44,000 nucleotides of DNA from Pseudidiomarina indica (lineage in GTDB: Bacteria > Pseudomonadota > Gammaproteobacteria > Enterobacterales > Alteromonadaceae). The notes under the pieces were generated by a model, which was given only the letters and a program-made list of their open reading frames with translations, did no database searches and was not told where the DNA came from. Positions within the stretch are counted from its first letter, which is position 1; the number at the start of each line of letters is the position of its first letter. Shown piece by piece: positions 1 to 7,399 of the stretch. Both the position numbers and the translations under genes were made by a program. Where the stretch lies: NCBI GenBank assembly GCA_029279945.1, contig JAJUHK010000013.1, positions 1-44,000 on the forward strand, written 5' to 3'.

Positions 1-96
1 GAACCACCTGATCCATTCCGAACTCAGTAGTGAAACGCTTCAGCGCCGATGGTAGTGTGGGGCCTCCCCATGTGAGAGTAGGACACTGCCAGGCTT
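1..96 (+). rRNA. rrf: 5S ribosomal RNA, 3' part (5' end outside window)
   Basis: The first 96 bases match the last four fifths of a gammaproteobacterial 5S rRNA: CCGAACTCAG near the start, AGCGCCGATGGTAGTGTGGG in the middle and the closing ACTGCCAGGC. About 24 bases of the 5' end lie before the window. It is the last gene of an rRNA operon on the plus strand and is followed at once by an intrinsic terminator. No tRNA follows within that transcript. Confidence 0.96.
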
Positions 97-105
97 CAAA
101 TCGAG

Positions 106-134
106 AACCCCGAGCTTACGCTCGGGGTTTTTTT
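106..134 (+). terminator. rRNA operon intrinsic terminator
   Basis: A perfect 10-bp stem (AACCCCGAGC at 106-115 with GCTCGGGGTT at 120-129), a TTAC loop and a run of seven T form a strong Rho-independent terminator ten bases after the 5S rRNA. It also lies close to the 3' end of the convergent tamB. Confidence 0.95.
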
Positions 135-166
135 ATGCCTAAGAATACTCGTTATAAATATTTATA

Positions 167-3100
167 TTACTTTTCAATGGTGTAGAAGATATCACCACCT
201 TGTGCCTCGGAGCTGGTAGTGCTCTCAATAATGAGTTTATCTGACAGTAAATAGCGAATTAAAAAGGTGTTGGTATCTTCAAATAAACCTACACCATACT
301 TCACGTAAAGTTTTGGTGATAAGTATTTACCGATATAGAACGATGTATCATTGGGATTCATGGTTGAATCAATACCAAACTCATCAAAGCCAAATGTACT
401 TTGCAATGACTCCCCCAGATAGTCCGTACCTTTCGAGCCAAGTAGAATGAGAGCTTGTAGTTGTAGGTTATCTGAACTGCCAAACTGTGTTCCTGAACCT
501 CGTCCTAGAATTAAGTAAGAAAGAATTTCACTGTCGGGCATCGTCGGGGTTGAATACAATCTAAAATTCGGTTCATGTAACGTTCCACTAACCTGTGCGC
601 CAACTCTAACATCCTCGGTTGACAGTATATTCTCCGAAGCACGTTCAACTCGGAGATCTAGCCCAGGGTTGTCGATAGGACCACCGTTATAGATGAGTGA
701 ACCGCGTTCTATTTCTAATCGCTGTCCGTATACTTTGTAATGTCCATTACGTACTGAAACGCTTCCAGACGCTGTTAACGCCCGAGTCGGTGTCTCAATT
801 AAGCGTAAACTACCTTGCAAGGCGCCTTCAAAACCATAGCCAGATACGTTTATGTTGTCGCCTAAAGTGACTCGCACGTCAGCATAGACCGGGTAATGAG
901 AAAGCCCTTGTTGCTCACGAACAGGAGTACCATCCTTTAATACCACAACATCGTTTGAAGCTGAGGTACCGGTTTCTGCAATTTCTGGCTGATCGATTTT
1001 AGCGTAAGGTACCGTTAGCTCGCCTTGGATATCTATCCGCTCATCTTTTAACTTAATTGTAAGCTTAGGACTTATATCGACGACGACAGTTGGAACCTGA
1101 ATTGCGCGAAAGTTTTCACCTTCAATTGAAATAAGTAATTCCGGCTTTAGTGGTTCTATAAGTCCTTCAATACTAATCCATCCATCACCCGATAAAGCTT
1201 GCCCGTCAAGGGTAATGCTATCCTCGACGTCAGGCGTGTCATAGGCCGCGATCCGTACATTGGTTAGCAGTAAGCCACTTTGTGCGAATCCAATTTCTCG
1301 CGCTGCGAGTTCAACCGAGCCTTCTATAACAGGGTTACGATTGGTACCAGAAATATTTATTTCAGCCAACGCATGTGCATCTTCATAACGCAGGTCAGGT
1401 AATACCCATTGCAGTACGGTGAGATCTCTTAAATTCATCAAGATTTCACCATCGAGGATGCCGTTATCCTTAAATGGCTCTATCGCAATATCACCAATAA
1501 TCATTCCTTTATTTTGTTCAAGTTCAGCGGTGATGCTGCCTTCAATCTGCTGTAAATTGCCCGACCAATTCAGTTGCCAGTAATCAAAACGGGTTGAGAT
1601 CTCTTCGTCTAAGGCAAACAAAATTGTCCGCTCACTGCGTAGTTCGCCTTCAATTTTTTCAATCTCCCAGGTGGACGTATTATAGATAAATGATGTCGTT
1701 AATGTGGCCAATCCCCACACACGCTCAGCTACTGTTGCGTCACGAAAACGGTTAAGCAAAGCGAGCGGGAGGTTCTTGCCTGCAATATGAGTGTGTTGTT
1801 GCTGACGAGTTGCGGTGGTTGCAATACAGAATTCCGCAGGGGTACGGATCCCCTGTTGGATAATGCACAGATCACGAGCGGAACTAGCTACTGGGTGCGT
1901 AATTGGTACCGTTATGGTTCCGGTCTTTCCATTAGACCAGGTACCGAAATCTGGATGGTCCAGCTCGAATTGGGTGATGTCGATACTCAGTTCTTTAAAC
2001 ATGTCACCCACGACAGATAGTGACGCACTCGCTCGACCTGCGACATAATCATGTTGATGTAGTTTTGCGAGTTCGGGGAAATCAAACGCAATGAGTAAGG
2101 GTTTCGTTTGAGTCATTGCGCCGTCTAGGAGGATCTGATTGTCGTCAATAGTGAACACTAATTCGCTAGCGGTTAAGCGATTGTGCTGAAAGCCAAGTTG
2201 CCCGTGGGCATTGAACTGTTGAACTTGCAACTGTGTTGTTAACTTGCTGAGGTCCGCTTGTAAGTGCGCAATATCAGCTTGAATCTGAAGATCGGTTTGC
2301 CAATTGATCATGGCAGTTAGGTTCGACGAGAACACCTCTGATTCAACCTGAATCGAGTTCGTTACTTGATGTTGGTTACCAATGCCATTCAATTGTATAT
2401 GCAACGATTGATGCTCGAACCATTCTACATCCGCGGTGAGGTCATGGTGATAGTGAGTTATAGAGCCATCGAGCTGTGCATTGAGCTCGTTAATGCTGAT
2501 GGGCTGATCGGCAACAGTTTCAGGTATCTCTATGTTCGCACCAGTTAAATTCCCCTTGAAAACAACCGTTTCTGGAGCATCGGTAATGGCTAAGTAGTTA
2601 TTAAGCACGCCATGAATTTGGAGATTGCCTTGCTGATGGCCTAACCTGTTGACTGCTAAATTGGTGAGCACAGCTTGTTGCGTGTCAATCTGAGCATCCA
2701 GGGTAATAGTTGCAGCATGAAGCCAATCGTACCAAGCGGTTTGCTCAACATTAAGTACTGGGAGCAAGGGTGCTACTGAGAACTCAGTGAGTTGTAGTTG
2801 TGCCAACCACTCAGGTTCCCCGGCCAGTAAATTTCTAACTTCGATATCAACCTGATGTTGTTCACGACTTGATTCCACGTAAAATTGATTACGTAAGTAG
2901 AAGTGATCAACCGTACCTTCCAACTGCGAATTGCCGCTTACTTGTCGAATAGGTACCTGTTGTGTGGGCTGCGTTAACACCCAGTCGAGCATTAATGCTA
3001 TTGGATATTCGCCGCTGGTATTTATATGCCCTGATAGCGTTGCTTGTAACGGTGGATAGTCCACGTAAAGCTGGTCGATAGAGACGGTAGATTGGTCCCA

Positions 3101-3580
3101 GCCCAAACGCAGCATCACGTCCGGTAATTCATGCGTTTGCTGATTAACGGTGATACGACTCTGTTGTGCGTTTAACGCGTGTATGACTAATGTCAAAGGA
3201 AGTTCTACAGTAGGCAACACAATTGCTGCAGTATCACTAGCAGATTCTGGTTTTGGTACAAGAGTTAGGTGTAATTGCTGGGTTTGAATTGCATCAAATA
3301 CGAGTTCACCATCCAGCAACCGTGATGGACTCCAGGCAATCGTTAATGAGCTTAGCGTTGCGTTCCAATCGTGTTGACGAATTGTGACATTAGTTAGTAT
3401 AAGCTCGCTAACGAGGTTTCCCTCGATATGCTCAAATTGAAGCTCAACGTCAGCCAATTCCGCCACTTGTTCTAACACTAAACGTGATCCACTGGACGTC
3501 ATCAGCAATGCGAGAATTGCTGCCGAGATAACAGTAAATGCAATAACGACAAACCAGCTTAGGTATTTAACGATTCTCAT
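167..3580 (-). CDS. tamB: TamB, inner-membrane-anchored translocation and assembly protein
   Basis: TamB is a long periplasm-spanning protein that works with the outer-membrane protein TamA and is implicated in autotransporter assembly and phospholipid transport to the outer membrane. The protein (1137 aa) has one N-terminal membrane anchor (about residues 5-28, MRIVKYLSWFVVIAF...) followed by a very long beta-rich region without further membrane segments. It ends in a DUF490/TamB-type C-terminal domain, recognisable by repeated short beta motifs and the PTRALTASGSVSVRNGHYKV and GTLHEPNFRLYS stretches. Length fits the family (E. coli about 1260 aa). I place the start at the ATG at 3580, which overlaps the tamA stop as ATGA, rather than 33 bases upstream. 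It is translated with tamA. Confidence 0.93.
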   Translation of the reverse strand: MRIVKYLSWFVVIAFTVISAAILALLMTSSGSRLVLEQVAELADVELQFEHIEGNLVSELILTNVTIRQHDWNATLSSLTIAWSPSRLLDGELVFDAIQTQQLHLTLVPKPESASDTAAIVLPTVELPLTLVIHALNAQQSRITVNQQTHELPDVMLRLGWDQSTVSIDQLYVDYPPLQATLSGHINTSGEYPIALMLDWVLTQPTQQVPIRQVSGNSQLEGTVDHFYLRNQFYVESSREQHQVDIEVRNLLAGEPEWLAQLQLTEFSVAPLLPVLNVEQTAWYDWLHAATITLDAQIDTQQAVLTNLAVNRLGHQQGNLQIHGVLNNYLAITDAPETVVFKGNLTGANIEIPETVADQPISINELNAQLDGSITHYHHDLTADVEWFEHQSLHIQLNGIGNQHQVTNSIQVESEVFSSNLTAMINWQTDLQIQADIAHLQADLSKLTTQLQVQQFNAHGQLGFQHNRLTASELVFTIDDNQILLDGAMTQTKPLLIAFDFPELAKLHQHDYVAGRASASLSVVGDMFKELSIDITQFELDHPDFGTWSNGKTGTITVPITHPVASSARDLCIIQQGIRTPAEFCIATTATRQQQHTHIAGKNLPLALLNRFRDATVAERVWGLATLTTSFIYNTSTWEIEKIEGELRSERTILFALDEEISTRFDYWQLNWSGNLQQIEGSITAELEQNKGMIIGDIAIEPFKDNGILDGEILMNLRDLTVLQWVLPDLRYEDAHALAEINISGTNRNPVIEGSVELAAREIGFAQSGLLLTNVRIAAYDTPDVEDSITLDGQALSGDGWISIEGLIEPLKPELLISIEGENFRAIQVPTVVVDISPKLTIKLKDERIDIQGELTVPYAKIDQPEIAETGTSASNDVVVLKDGTPVREQQGLSHYPVYADVRVTLGDNINVSGYGFEGALQGSLRLIETPTRALTASGSVSVRNGHYKVYGQRLEIERGSLIYNGGPIDNPGLDLRVERASENILSTEDVRVGAQVSGTLHEPNFRLYSTPTMPDSEILSYLILGRGSGTQFGSSDNLQLQALILLGSKGTDYLGESLQSTFGFDEFGIDSTMNPNDTSFYIGKYLSPKLYVKYGVGLFEDTNTFLIRYLLSDKLIIESTTSSEAQGGDIFYTIEK

Positions 3581-5352
3581 AAATCTGGACCCAAGGTTAG
3601 GTGCAGACGCCAAGGTGTTCCTGGCTCATCAATGGCCGCAGCGACATCTAATCGAACTGGGCCAATTGGCGAAATCCAACGAATACCGGCACCTAGTGTT
3701 TGTTTGAGACGTTCATCCCAATGCATCATACTATTACCAAAATCACTAAATACAGCCACGCGCCAATTGGGTTTAATGGCATAATCAACTTCAATCGATG
3801 TAGCCACCATATAGCGGCCACCGATAACGACACCTTCAGCATTTTTCGGGCCTAACTGCTGATAGGCGTAACCACGGACATTATGGTCACCGCCAGCAAA
3901 GAAACGCAAGGTTGGCCCTAGTAAGCTAAAATCATCGGTGGTGAGCGCCCCTAATTCACCGCGTAATAACAATCGCCAATCATCATTTAATCGCTGAACC
4001 CACTTTGCTCCAATCTTAGCGGCAATAAAATTGGTATCCGACAGCAAGCTCTCATGACCACCTTGTAGAGAAATGGTTAGACGGTACCCGTCATCGATCA
4101 TATTACGGTTTTCTGGCATGGTCGCACTGTTGATCAAACTCCATTCAATTGAAGGGATCAGGAAATTTGATGAGGTGGTGGGCTCTGCACCAAATGCGAA
4201 ATCTTCCTGTTGATAACTGAGCTGGTAGGTGCGGTGCCACTTGTCGTAATGGCGGGTATCCTTGAATGACGTACGTAGTAATGTTGACATTTGTTGTTCA
4301 AACGAACGGTCGGTAACCTCACCAGCGAAACTATAGGAGTCTCGTGCTGGATTACGACCAGGAATAATATAACTCACAAAGCCAGTATTTTGTACCTCAG
4401 ATAACCGTAACACGCTACTGAGACGATGGCCGCGATCGTTCACCCAGCGCCGATCGAACCCGAGCGTAACCCGCGCACCGGTATCAGTCCCATACCCTAA
4501 GCCAAACTGATAACGGTTACGGTTGTTGGGACTTAATAATACTTCCACGGGCACCTGCTGATGTTCCGCTTGTTGCCATTGAGGTGATACTTCAACACTA
4601 CTAAAATAGCCGCTACCAGCTAAGTCGATCTGTAGGTCGAGTAAGCTGCGTGTATTGAATGGTTCACCGGGCATAAATTGGACATATCGGTCCAATAAGC
4701 TATCTGACAAAAAGGCGCAGCAGAAGGAGGTGTGACCAAAGCGGTAGCGTTCACCTGAATTGAACACCAAGGTTACGTCTGCCGTTTTCGTCGTGGTCTC
4801 TACGTGGACTTGATGAGTCAACAGCTCGGCATCATAGTAACCTCGTTCCGCAGCAAGACTACGTAAACTTGATTTCAGCCGTTCATATGATTGATGCTCA
4901 AACACAGCTCCTGGTTTAGGCTGTAAGGCAGCTAACAGCTTTTTGAATGCCTCATCTTGCTTTGCGGCACCGATGAGCTTAACGGATACATTGCCATAGG
5001 TTGTTACGTCACCCAATTCCACTTCGTATTTGACCAGCCAGATATCTGGTGCTTGCTGAATGGTATGGGAGACTACTGCGTTATAAAAGCCGAAGGGTTC
5101 CAAGGCGGAAAGGATCTCCTGCTCTCCTTGACGTGCCAAGTACCTAATTCGAAATAGGGAGGGGACTTGCTGATTGGTCAGTTCTGTCAAGCTAAGGAAT
5201 AGCTTGGCATTACGCAATAGTTCACCGTCAATACCAGTAATTTCAACCTGCAAGGTAGCTGTGGGTGTTTGCCATCGGCTTTGAGCATGCGCCGGTAAGA
5301 TGATTATCATCATGAAAAAAATTATCCATCGCTGGAGATAACGCAATCCCAT
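3577..5352 (-). CDS. tamA: TamA, outer-membrane Omp85-family protein
   Basis: TamA is the outer-membrane partner of TamB. The 591-aa product starts with a signal peptide (cleavage likely after the AHA at about residues 21-23). Three POTRA-like domains follow (about residues 35-265), then a C-terminal 16-strand Omp85 barrel. The barrel contains the family VRGY motif (GGDHNVRGYAYQQLGP, about residue 490) and ends in an aromatic/hydrophobic beta strand. E. coli TamA is 577 aa. The stop overlaps the tamB start (ATGA), so the two are one transcription unit on the minus strand. No strong promoter consensus was found in the 110 bp upstream. Confidence 0.94.
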   Translation of the reverse strand: MGLRYLQRWIIFFMMIIILPAHAQSRWQTPTATLQVEITGIDGELLRNAKLFLSLTELTNQQVPSLFRIRYLARQGEQEILSALEPFGFYNAVVSHTIQQAPDIWLVKYEVELGDVTTYGNVSVKLIGAAKQDEAFKKLLAALQPKPGAVFEHQSYERLKSSLRSLAAERGYYDAELLTHQVHVETTTKTADVTLVFNSGERYRFGHTSFCCAFLSDSLLDRYVQFMPGEPFNTRSLLDLQIDLAGSGYFSSVEVSPQWQQAEHQQVPVEVLLSPNNRNRYQFGLGYGTDTGARVTLGFDRRWVNDRGHRLSSVLRLSEVQNTGFVSYIIPGRNPARDSYSFAGEVTDRSFEQQMSTLLRTSFKDTRHYDKWHRTYQLSYQQEDFAFGAEPTTSSNFLIPSIEWSLINSATMPENRNMIDDGYRLTISLQGGHESLLSDTNFIAAKIGAKWVQRLNDDWRLLLRGELGALTTDDFSLLGPTLRFFAGGDHNVRGYAYQQLGPKNAEGVVIGGRYMVATSIEVDYAIKPNWRVAVFSDFGNSMMHWDERLKQTLGAGIRWISPIGPVRLDVAAAIDEPGTPWRLHLTLGPDL

Positions 5353-5464
5353 ATAGCTTGATAACCTTCTATAGCCAATGTTCTAATGAATAGCAGTATA
5401 CCACTGAGATTCATGCGAAGTGGTGAAAAATAGTGCAATCAACTGCGCAATAAGCATAAATTGC

Positions 5465-5492
5465 TTGCCACGTTATATTTGAACAGTATAAT
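5465..5492 (+). promoter_or_regulatory. Promoter of tRNA-Trp
   Basis: TTGCCA (5465-5470), a 16-bp spacer and a perfect TATAAT (5487-5492) lie 15 bp upstream of the mature tRNA 5' end. This is a close match to the sigma-70 consensus and the expected position for a monocistronic tRNA transcript. Confidence 0.85.
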
Positions 5493-5507
5493 TCAGACCG
5501 TCATTGC

Positions 5508-5584
5508 AGGGGTGTAGTTCCAATTGGTAGAACAGCGGTCTCCAAAACCGACGGTTGGGGGTTCGAATCCCTCCACCCCTGCCA
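5508..5584 (+). tRNA. trpT: tRNA-Trp (anticodon CCA)
   Basis: The 77-nt gene folds as a cloverleaf. The acceptor stem is AGGGGTG with CACCCCT and the 3' GCCA is encoded. The D stem is GTTC/GAAC and the T arm GGGGGTTCGAATCCC is clear. The anticodon loop CTCCAAA carries CCA at 5542-5544. It resembles E. coli tRNA-Trp closely but has one extra D-loop base and a G.A mismatch at the bottom of the anticodon stem (GCGGT against ACCGA). It has its own promoter and lies 5.4 kb from the 5S gene, whereas in E. coli rrnC a tRNA-Trp is attached to the rRNA operon. Confidence 0.97.
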
Positions 5585-5644
5585 GTCTTCACTTTTTGAA
5601 AGATTCCACTTCTTTCAGAGGCGCAATTGGGTTAGGCTAAGCCC

Positions 5645-6007
5645 ATGACTGCAGAATTATTTTCACCATCTCAACAACACGCGCTCGCGGCTCTTGGCTT
5701 GCGAAAGTGGCGTGCACATACAGCTACCCCGTCAACAGTACCTACGACGCAGTTTACGTATCGCGTGGATGACTGGTTATTGGTGACCGCAACTGCGCTA
5801 CCTGTTCAACGTCCAGAATGGTTGCTGGATGTATTACGGGTTGTCGGTAAAACAGGCCATGGATTGAGCCAAGTATCAGGTACAACCCTACAACAATGGG
5901 CCCCGACGCGAGTTATTGATCTGACGAGCTATCCCATTGAACAGGTTGCGGCTACCGATAAACAGCAGTTGTGGCGGCAGCTCCAACGCATGGTTATGAA
6001 TGGCTAA
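5645..6007 (+). CDS. holD: DNA polymerase III psi subunit
   Basis: The 120-aa protein is placed as HolD mainly by context: it sits directly upstream of and overlaps rimI, the same order as in E. coli. It also fits the family in size and in its N-terminal pattern (HALAALGLRKWRAHT, like the QLGIxxW motif). HolD bridges the chi subunit to the tau/gamma clamp-loader complex and so links SSB to the replisome. Psi proteins are very divergent, so sequence alone would not prove the call. Its stop (TAA ending 6007) overlaps the rimI start by 8 bases, which suggests translational coupling. Confidence 0.75.
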   Translation: MTAELFSPSQQHALAALGLRKWRAHTATPSTVPTTQFTYRVDDWLLVTATALPVQRPEWLLDVLRVVGKTGHGLSQVSGTTLQQWAPTRVIDLTSYPIEQVAATDKQQLWRQLQRMVMNG

Positions 6008-6458
6008 GGTGATTAAGCCGCTTCTAGAATGGGATGAAGTTATCGCTGACATTGAAGCAGCGGCAACTGAGTTATCTTGGTCGCGAACTAATTTGCGCTC
6101 CTGTTTTAGCCCCTCGTATCAAGTGTTCGGTTATTTCCCTTCGACAACAAGTAAACCAGTCGCTTATCTTATCCTGCATCAACAATTATCAGACGAATGG
6201 ACGGTGATGAACATCGCGGTTCATCCGCAGTTTCAGCGGCAAGGCATAGGTGCTCAATTAATTGAGCATGTTTGCCAGTTGGCACAGCGGCAATTAGCGA
6301 CGATTTGGTTGGAAGTTCGAGAATCTAATCAAGTGGCCTTTCGTCTGTATGAGCGTGTAGGATTTATCCAATGTGGGTACCGCAAGGATTACTATCCAAC
6401 TGCAGCTGGTGGTCGCGAAGCTGCTATCGTGATGTGCTGGAAAAGCCCTAGCGATTAG
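6000..6458 (+). CDS. rimI: Ribosomal protein S18-alanine N-acetyltransferase
   Basis: This 152-aa GNAT-family enzyme transfers acetyl from acetyl-CoA to the N-terminal alanine of ribosomal protein S18. The acetyl-CoA loop is seen as AVHPQFQRQGIGAQLI (about residues 73-88). The RimI signature follows: WLEVRESNQVAFRLYERVGF, with the Asn and Tyr typical of GNATs, then RKDYYP and EAAIVM near the C-terminus. The start overlaps holD. Its stop codon directly abuts the stop of the convergent regulator gene at 6459, leaving no intergenic terminator. The E. coli order continues to yjjG and prfC; here the nitrite island intervenes. Confidence 0.9.
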   Translation: MAKVIKPLLEWDEVIADIEAAATELSWSRTNLRSCFSPSYQVFGYFPSTTSKPVAYLILHQQLSDEWTVMNIAVHPQFQRQGIGAQLIEHVCQLAQRQLATIWLEVRESNQVAFRLYERVGFIQCGYRKDYYPTAAGGREAAIVMCWKSPSD

Positions 6459-6779
6459 TTATTCAAGAGTATAACTTGTGCAGAACTTGGCTTGTAATAA
6501 CTGGATAAATGCTAAGGTGTCTGGGTCGCTAATTGAGTAAAAAATCGTCTGAGCTTGCTTTCTAAATTTGATCAAACCTTGTTCACGAAGTACGGCCAAA
6601 TGTTGTGAAAAAGCGGATGGACTTAATGGGAAGCATTTATTCAGCTCCCCGACACTTTGTTCGCCTTGTGCAAGATGACATAAAATTTGTAATCGATGTT
6701 CGTTCGCCAGTGAACGCAAGAATGCTGCGGCGTTCTGTGCTTCTTGGGTCAGTAAGTTAAGAGGCGTATCGGTAGTCAT
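6459..6779 (-). CDS. ArsR/SmtB-family regulator with persulfide-sensor cysteine pair
   Basis: This 106-aa winged-helix repressor has the ArsR recognition helix in SPSAFSQHLAVLREQGLI (residues 53-70). It lacks the ELCVCD metal-binding box of ArsR/SmtB metal sensors. Instead it has Cys34 (in RLQILCHL) and Cys100 (in QAKFC), 66 residues apart, which is the spacing of the redox pair in the sulfide/persulfide sensors SqrR and BigR; E. coli YgaV is a similar protein. A third cysteine is Cys49. It is divergent from the cytochrome-nirK operon and a plausible regulator of it. I infer a reactive-sulfur or redox signal; the true signal and targets are unknown. Confidence 0.82.
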   Translation of the reverse strand: MTTDTPLNLLTQEAQNAAAFLRSLANEHRLQILCHLAQGEQSVGELNKCFPLSPSAFSQHLAVLREQGLIKFRKQAQTIFYSISDPDTLAFIQLLQAKFCTSYTLE

Positions 6780-6799
6780 CTTAATTCTCTCTTCATTAT

Positions 6800-6810
6800 T
6801 TAATTATTAA
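6800..6810. promoter_or_regulatory. Possible autoregulatory operator of the ArsR gene
   Basis: TTAAT-T-ATTAA is a perfect 5-bp inverted repeat with a one-base centre, about 20 bp upstream of the regulator start codon. AT-rich short palindromes in this place are common ArsR-family sites, but the region is AT-rich overall, so chance is possible. Confidence 0.3.
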
Positions 6811-6922
6811 CAATCGCATAAATTTAACTAATCAGTAGGATGTGTTTTTCTATTTGTAATACTCCGTCTAACCTGAAAGTGGTAGCATTGATTTACTCCC
6901 TCATTTCACTCGTATTCTGTCA

Positions 6923-6951
6923 TTTTTGATGTAGTCTAAAGATATCAAAAA
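6923..6951. promoter_or_regulatory. Inverted repeat upstream of the cytochrome-nirK operon, candidate operator
   Basis: TTTTTGAT (6923-6930) and ATCAAAAA (6944-6951) form a perfect 8-bp inverted repeat with a 13-bp spacer, so the two half-sites are centred 21 bp (two helical turns) apart. It ends 23 bp before the cytochrome start. The spacing does not fit a single FNR/NNR box (TTGAT-N4-ATCAA). It could be bound by the divergent ArsR protein or form a weak 5' UTR hairpin. Confidence 0.45.
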
Positions 6952-6974
6952 AACATCATATAAGGGGTGTTGTT

Positions 6975-7367
6975 ATGACTAACATCAATAAATTTAAATC
7001 ATGCATTCTTGCTGTGTCTTCTGTCTTGGCAATCATTTCTAGTGCTGCCTACGCTGATGCTGGAGAAGCAGTATACAAGAAAAACTGTATGGCGTGCCAC
7101 CAAGCTAATGGTACAGGGATGGCGGCGGTATTTCCGCCGTTAGTTGACAACGCCAATATTACTGATAACCCAATGTATATTGCTGAAACTGTGGTGAAAG
7201 GTAAATCCGGTGAGATCAGCGTTAACGGCGCAACTTATAACGGTATGATGCCTCCTATGGCTTATATGACTGATAGCGATATCGCTGCCGTTGTGAACTA
7301 CGTAAATAAGAAGTTTGCCGGCGGTTCGAAAGAGATTTCGGCAGATGACGTTAAAGCAATTCGATAA
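6975..7367 (+). CDS. Periplasmic mono-haem cytochrome c, likely electron donor to NirK
   Basis: The 130-aa protein has a Sec signal peptide (cleavage likely after AYA, residue 27). A single class I cytochrome c domain follows, with the haem motif CMACH at residues 38-42 and the axial methionine in the MMPPMAYM region (residues 91-98). The GGAVYKKNC-like start and DIAAVVNYV C-terminal helix are usual for small cbb3-type/NirK partner cytochromes. It is the first gene of the operon, 32 bp upstream of nirK, so it probably delivers electrons to the type 1 copper of the reductase. The start ATG is preceded by AAGGGG. Confidence 0.9.
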   Translation: MTNINKFKSCILAVSSVLAIISSAAYADAGEAVYKKNCMACHQANGTGMAAVFPPLVDNANITDNPMYIAETVVKGKSGEISVNGATYNGMMPPMAYMTDSDIAAVVNYVNKKFAGGSKEISADDVKAIR

Positions 7368-7399
7368 CAGATTATCTAACATAGTCGTGGAGACAACCT

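Noticed and set aside
6923-6951. FNR/NNR box before the nirK operon
   Set aside because: The TTGAT and ATCAA half-sites are 13 bp apart, not 4 bp, so it is not a normal FNR-type site.
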